A DNA stretch of 64,000 nt, from assembly GCA_015068655.1 (NCBI GenBank), contig SVKC01000001.1, forward strand, positions 1 to 64,000, read 5' to 3'. The notes under the pieces were generated by a model. It searched no databases and was not told the DNA's origin. It worked only from the letters and a program-made list of their open reading frames with translations. Of the stretch, positions 59,524-64,000 are shown in pieces. This DNA is from Oscillospiraceae bacterium (GTDB lineage Bacteria; Bacillota; Clostridia; Monoglobales; Monoglobaceae). Every line of letters begins with the position of its first letter. The stretch's first letter is position 1. Both the position numbers and the translations under genes were made by a program.

Positions 59524-59639
59524 TTCTACTCTATCCTTATCTGACGAAAGAAAATTTTATCTATTATATATATATTACCACAAAACTTCCGATTTGTCTT
59601 CAAAAATTTTTTTATTTTTTTGTCTATTTTTTAACAAAA

Positions 59640-59667
59640 AAAGTAACTCCATTACCAGAGTTACTTT
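59640..59667 (-). terminator. Rho-independent terminator overlapping mnmE stop
   Basis: AAAGTAACTC/GAGTTACTTT stem; minus strand continues TTTTTTGTT. Confidence 0.75.
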
Positions 59668-61055
59668 CCTACGCAAAACCGTTCAAAAACACGGTCTATT
59701 ATTTCATCCTGAACCGTTTGTCCCGTAACCTCACCTAATGCCGCAATAACCTCTTCAAGGTCAACATAGAGCATATCGGCAGGCATACCGCTTCGGAGAC
59801 TTCCGAGCATACCATCCGCCACAGCCTTCGCCTTTATGAGAGCATTCTTCTGGCGGTCATTGGAGATGAATACATCATCGGAACTTATTCCACCGCTCAG
59901 GAACATTCTCATTATCTTTTCTTCAAGATTGTCAATTCCCGAAATCTCGCCATTTTCAGGGGTTGCGGTAAGAACAATCGACTGTTCATCAATATGGAGC
60001 TTCTTTCCAAGCTCTTCCGTGCTCAAAATTGCTCCTTTGTCGGTTTTGTTCAGTATAACTATTATATTCTTATTCTGCATATAGCCGAAGATTTCCATAT
60101 CCTCGTCCGAAAGCTCCTTTGAGCTATCCAGAACAAACAAGCATAGGTCAGCATCCTCGATATTCTTTTTTGCTCTGTCGATTCCTATTTTCTCAACAGA
60201 ATTATCGCTTTCACGTATCCCTGCCGTATCCACAAGCCGAAGTGCAACACCGCTGAGATTAACGTATTCCTCAATGGTATCTCTCGTTGTTCCGGGAATA
60301 TCTGTTACAATAGCCCTTTCGGTACGACTGAGAGCGTTGAGTAAAGACGATTTGCCCACATTGGGACGTCCGGCTATAACCGTCATAATTCCGTCACGCA
60401 TAAGCTTTCCCTTGCTGAATCCGGAAAGCATAACTTCTATATCATTTGAAATTTCAGAAATTTTTTCTTCAAGCTCTTCATCCGACAAAGGTTCAATTTC
60501 GTCGGGAAAATCCGCAACGGCAGAAATATTTGCCGCAAAGGCAACCGCCTTGTTTCGGATTTCATCGACCTGAGCTGAAAGCTTTCCCGAAAGGGCCTTT
60601 GCCGCATTTGACTGTCCCAGAGAAGAATTGGAGTGAATAAGGTCAACAACAGCCTCTGCGCCAATCAAGTCCATTTTTCCGTTCACAAAAGCACGTCTAG
60701 TGAACTCGCCTGCCTCCGCCTGCCTCATTCCGCACCTGAAAAGCTCCTCCAGAACCGACTCTGCCGCAAAAAAACCGCCGTGACAGTTTATTTCCACCAC
60801 ATTTTCACCCGTGTAAGAGTTGGGTCCACGCATCACAGCAACCAAAGCTTCATCCAGTACCGAGCCGTCGGAAGCTCTCCTGATTTCCGAAAGGGTAAGC
60901 TTGTGACTTTCAAGGTTTTCAAGACTCTTTCCGTTTTTCGGAAACGCAACTGCAGAGGCAATTGCTTCTGCTTCAGTACCGCTTATTCTTATTATTGCAA
61001 TACCTCCAACACCTATTGGTGTGGCAATTGCGCCGATTGTATCAAATTCCTTCAT
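59661..61055 (-). CDS. mnmE: tRNA-5-carboxymethylaminomethyl-2-thiouridine GTPase MnmE
   Basis: DTIGAIATPIGVGGIAIIRISG N-terminus; GRPNVGKSSLLNAL, DIPGTTRDTIEE, DTAGIRE; C-terminal FCVGK. Confidence 0.97.
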   Translation of the reverse strand: MKEFDTIGAIATPIGVGGIAIIRISGTEAEAIASAVAFPKNGKSLENLESHKLTLSEIRRASDGSVLDEALVAVMRGPNSYTGENVVEINCHGGFFAAESVLEELFRCGMRQAEAGEFTRRAFVNGKMDLIGAEAVVDLIHSNSSLGQSNAAKALSGKLSAQVDEIRNKAVAFAANISAVADFPDEIEPLSDEELEEKISEISNDIEVMLSGFSKGKLMRDGIMTVIAGRPNVGKSSLLNALSRTERAIVTDIPGTTRDTIEEYVNLSGVALRLVDTAGIRESDNSVEKIGIDRAKKNIEDADLCLFVLDSSKELSDEDMEIFGYMQNKNIIVILNKTDKGAILSTEELGKKLHIDEQSIVLTATPENGEISGIDNLEEKIMRMFLSGGISSDDVFISNDRQKNALIKAKAVADGMLGSLRSGMPADMLYVDLEEVIAALGEVTGQTVQDEIIDRVFERFCVGK

Positions 61056-61093
61056 TTTTCTTCTCTTCTATTATATAATTTATTTGGGCATTA

Positions 61094-62419
61094 TCAACCC
61101 TTCTTTATATTGGAGATAATCTCCCTCACAGCCTTTGCAACTTCCGCATCTGTATCAATGTCTGATGAAATTTTTCTGACATTGTGAAGAACCGTTGTGT
61201 GGTCACGTCCTCCAAATGCCTCACCGATTTTGGGAAACGATGGGTCATCAAGAATCTCTCTGCATATGTACATAGCAATCTGTCTTGGAAGGGCAATATC
61301 TGCACTGCGCTTTTTGGAAACAAGAGAGCCTTTTGAGAGACTATAATATCTTTCAACCTCATCAATAACAAGCTTTGTTGTTATTGCACGTCTGGGTTGA
61401 ACCGAAAGAATATCTCTAAGTGCTTCTGTTGCAAGGTCCATAGAAATTTCGTTTGTACGCTTTATACCGGCATAAACCAGTATACGCTTTACCGCCCCCT
61501 CAAGGTCACGGACATTGGACTTGATGCTGTCTGCAATAAACTCAACAATCTCATCATCCACCGTCAGATATTCGCTCTGGATTTTGTTTTTGAGAATAGC
61601 CATACGTGTTTCAAAGTCAGGAGGCTGAACATCTGCAAGCAAGCCGCTGTTGAAACGTCCCACCAGTCTTTCCTCAAGCTGAGGTATTTCCGACGGAAGA
61701 CGATCCGATGTGAGAACAATCAGCTTGTCCGCTTCAAAAAGCGCATTGAAGGTATGGAAGAATTCTTCCTGAGCTCTTTCCTTTCCCGCAAAAAACTGAA
61801 CGTCATCAATAAGAAGAAGGTCAACGTGTCTATACTTGTTTCGAAAATCCTGATTGGTCTTTTTTTGAATGGCATTAACAAGCTCATAGGTAAACTTTTC
61901 ACTTGTAGTATAAAGCACCTTTTTCGTCGGATAGTTCTCGATAAAGTAGTTGCCTATCGCCTGCATAAGATGTGTTTTTCCAAGTCCGCTGCCACCATAG
62001 AGGAACAGAGGATTTGAATTTTTCGCAGCATCAGCAGGTCTTTCCGCCAGAGCAAGTGATGCAACATAAGCGATGTCATTGTTGTTGCCCACAACGAAAG
62101 ATGAAAATGTATACTTCGGATTGAGGGTATTTTCCACAGTAATCGGGTCAACATTCTCAATCTCTCTGCTTTTTTCATCAACCACAACATCAATATCAAA
62201 CTTGTGTGACGTAACCGACTCAAGACTGCTTTCAATAAGCGAAAAATATTTGGTCATAATCATATTTTTGTTCACGGCAAAGGGTACCTTGAGTATAATC
62301 TTTGTATCGTCAATAGACACAGCCTCAATAGGTTTTATCCAAGTATCAAAGGACACCGCAGAAATCTCATCCGCAAGATCTCCCTGAACCCTTTCCCATA
62401 TTCTTTTCAATTCTTCCAC
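61094..62419 (-). CDS. dnaA: Chromosomal replication initiator protein DnaA
   Basis: NPLFLYGGSGLGKTHLMQAIGN, LLIDDVQFFAGKERAQEEFFHTFN, FGGRDHTTVLHNVRKI. Confidence 0.98.
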   Translation of the reverse strand: MEELKRIWERVQGDLADEISAVSFDTWIKPIEAVSIDDTKIILKVPFAVNKNMIMTKYFSLIESSLESVTSHKFDIDVVVDEKSREIENVDPITVENTLNPKYTFSSFVVGNNNDIAYVASLALAERPADAAKNSNPLFLYGGSGLGKTHLMQAIGNYFIENYPTKKVLYTTSEKFTYELVNAIQKKTNQDFRNKYRHVDLLLIDDVQFFAGKERAQEEFFHTFNALFEADKLIVLTSDRLPSEIPQLEERLVGRFNSGLLADVQPPDFETRMAILKNKIQSEYLTVDDEIVEFIADSIKSNVRDLEGAVKRILVYAGIKRTNEISMDLATEALRDILSVQPRRAITTKLVIDEVERYYSLSKGSLVSKKRSADIALPRQIAMYICREILDDPSFPKIGEAFGGRDHTTVLHNVRKISSDIDTDAEVAKAVREIISNIKKG

Positions 62420-62700
62420 AACTGCTACTCCTTTTTAAAACTACTGTATATACACGGCAAAAGCCGATGTCTACCTATATAATGTAATATCCCGACTTAA
62501 TAACTCTTTTAAAGTCATACTAGAACATAATAACAGATTTTCAAATCTTTTTCAATAGCAAAAAAAGCCTTTTTTTGAGACATTTCTTTTCAAAAACTCG
62601 AAAAAACACAAAATATAGATTTCTGTGTTTATGAATTTCGCAATATCTTCGGTTTTTTGCCTTCAAAAAAATTTTTTAAAATTTTTCCGTGCCGAAACTC
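62420..62700. other. Candidate origin (oriC-type) intergenic region between divergent dnaA and rpmH
   Basis: dnaA/rpmH divergence, AT-rich tract CAAAAAAATTTTTTAAAATTTTT near 62661-62685; no perfect TTATNCACA boxes seen. Confidence 0.5.
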
Positions 62701-62729
62701 TTGACAAGCGAATGAACTTGTGCTACAAT
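62701..62729 (+). promoter_or_regulatory. Sigma-A-type promoter of rpmH operon: TTGACA-17-TACAAT
   Basis: TTGACA 62701-62706; TACAAT 62724-62729. Confidence 0.85.
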
Positions 62730-62796
62730 AAGAAGGCTGTTTTACAGATATTTATTAATTTTCAATATTTAATGATTTTGCATTGGAGGGATACAG

Positions 62797-62931
62797 ATGC
62801 TTAGAACATTCCAACCTAAAAAGAGACACAGAGCCAAAGAGCATGGTTTCAGAAAAAGAATGTCGACCAGCAATGGACGCAAAGTTTTAGCAAGAAGAAG
62901 ACTTAAAGGCAGAAAAAAATTGTCAGCCTAA
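62797..62931 (+). CDS. rpmH: 50S ribosomal protein L34
   Basis: [49 protein letters not shown] ribosome-binding site; below ORF-track size cut-off. Confidence 0.98.
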   Translation: MLRTFQPKKRHRAKEHGFRKRMSTSNGRKVLARRRLKGRKKLSA

Positions 62932-62953
62932 AGACGCCTTTGTGCGTCTTTTT
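62930..62953 (+). terminator. Terminator/attenuator between rpmH and rnpA
   Basis: AAAGACGC-ctttgt-GCGTCTTTTT directly after rpmH stop. Confidence 0.7.
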
Positions 62954-63048
62954 GACTATTAAGGGATTTTTTCCCTGTCTTTCGCAGAAAGATGCACCGA
63001 AAAACACCGACCGGGAGAAACGCTATGAGAAAATCTATCGGAGGGGCA

Positions 63049-63378
63049 ATGAGCCTCACACTGAACAACCAGTTCAAAAAGCTCTACCAAAAGGGCGACT
63101 CTCAGGTTTATCCCTCGGTTGTGGTCTACGCAAAACGCAACGGTCAAAAAAACAACCGTTTGGGTATTACTGTTAGCAAAAAAATTGGAAAGGCGGTTAC
63201 AAGAAACCGTGCAAAGCGCAGGCTCCGTGAGGTTTACCGCACGAACTCCGCACAACTTTCCACAGGCTTTGATTTTGTTCTGGTTGCACGCGGGCGCACG
63301 GCCACCGTGCCCTTTTCAAAGCTCAATGCAGATTTTCTGCATGCGGCAGACAAGCTTGGAGTACTGAAAAATGAATAA
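63049..63378 (+). CDS. rnpA: Ribonuclease P protein component
   Basis: [28 protein letters not shown] RNase P protein signature; start at 63049 (GGAGG upstream) or 63025. Confidence 0.93.
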   Translation: MSLTLNNQFKKLYQKGDSQVYPSVVVYAKRNGQKNNRLGITVSKKIGKAVTRNRAKRRLREVYRTNSAQLSTGFDFVLVARGRTATVPFSKLNADFLHAADKLGVLKNE

Positions 63379-63589
63379 ACTTCTGTCTTTTCTACTCACA
63401 AAACCCATCGAATTTTACAGACGTTTTATTTCACCCATCAAGCCACCGTGCTGCCGATTTTATCCTACGTGCTCGGAATATGCCTTGCTGGCAATCAGAA
63501 AACACGGACCGCTCAAAGGCTTTTTGAAAGCTCTGTGGCGGATACTGAGATGTCATCCTTTTTCAAAGGGTGGCATAGATATGCCATAG
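63371..63589 (+). CDS. yidD: Membrane protein insertion efficiency factor YidD
   Basis: [57 protein letters not shown]. Confidence 0.95.
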   Translation: MNKLLSFLLTKPIEFYRRFISPIKPPCCRFYPTCSEYALLAIRKHGPLKGFLKALWRILRCHPFSKGGIDMP

Positions 63590-63653
63590 CATTTGAATAC
63601 GGTATTACATTTTCCGATGTCACCAATTACTACTTACAACCGGAGGATATCAG

Positions 63654-64000
63654 ATGTTATCATACATTATGATGGGTCTGGGATGGATACTCAACCTTTT
63701 TTATGAGCTAATAGGAAACTATGGTGTTACAATTATACTTTTCACCATTTTTATCAAGCTCGCACTCTTCCCCCTGGACCTGAAGCAAAGGCGTTCAATG
63801 GCAAGAACGCAGAAAATCCAGCCTCTTTTGATGGAGGTTCAAAAAAAATATGCCAACGACAAAGAACGTTTGAATCAGGAAACAATGAAGCTGTACCAGA
63901 AATACGGAATCAATCCTATGGGCGGTTGTCTTCCAATGCTTATACAGTTTCCAATAATTATAGCCCTTTATTGGGTGGTGAGAAAGCCTATCGTTTATAT
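63654..64000 (+). CDS. yidC: Membrane protein insertase YidC/Oxa1 family (C-terminus beyond window)
   Basis: MLSYIMMGLGWILNLFYELIGNYGVTIILFTIFIKLALFPLDLKQRRSMARTQKIQPLLMEVQKKYANDKERLNQETMKLYQKYGINPMGGCLPMLIQFPIIIALYWVV; open at window edge. Confidence 0.95.
   Translation, partial: MLSYIMMGLGWILNLFYELIGNYGVTIILFTIFIKLALFPLDLKQRRSMARTQKIQPLLMEVQKKYANDKERLNQETMKLYQKYGINPMGGCLPMLIQFPIIIALYWVVRKPIVY

Noticed and set aside
60633-61187. 184-aa plus-strand ORF spanning mnmE/dnaA junction
   Set aside because: Antisense to two highly conserved genes.
62959-63255. 98-aa minus-strand ORF opposite rnpA
   Set aside because: Shadow of rnpA.
1-64000. tRNA, rRNA, CRISPR arrays, prophage or transposase genes
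   Set aside because: None recognised on reading; no cloverleaf with TTCGANNC arm or rRNA core sequence seen, though no covariance search could be run.

Overview
The window is about 64 kb of a low-to-moderate-GC Clostridia-type Firmicute chromosome, running up to the dnaA/rpmH (origin-type) region. From left to right it holds: (i) a truncated sugar-binding lipoprotein and a degraded stretch with gene remnants (1-2.1 kb); (ii) a minus-strand Gfo/Idh/MocA - TIM-barrel isomerase - Gfo/Idh/MocA operon divergent from an AraC regulator (2.1-6.3 kb); (iii) a minus-strand glycan locus of about 31 kb (6.3-37 kb): GH5-like, two GH29, GH38, SLH surface proteins, a giant triplicated-repeat exoprotein, a copper-amine-oxidase-N-type protein, two GH141-like beta-helix proteins, an LplB/LplC/solute-binding transporter, YesM/YesN-like two-component system, GH94 and GH3; (iv) Na/Pi cotransporter; (v) three tandem M42 peptidase genes, the third apparently a pseudoenzyme, with an ACT protein and a Cys-rich acidic protein; (vi) an AraC-divergent operon with three QueG-like iron-sulfur paralogs, a cupin and a glycosidase-like protein; (vii) gatCAB; (viii) a MITE/REP-like nested palindrome; (ix) a complete rnfCDGEAB operon; (x) dnaI-type loader, dnaD-type protein, mnmE, dnaA, then divergent rpmH, rnpA, yidD, yidC. 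The observations I rate highest are the glycan locus as a whole, two look-alike terminator/promoter fusion elements with identical geometry, the QueG-like paralog operon, the M42 pseudoenzyme, the chimeric middle repeat of the 1039-aa protein, and the unusual gene order beside dnaA. All family calls are from reading motifs; no searches were run.
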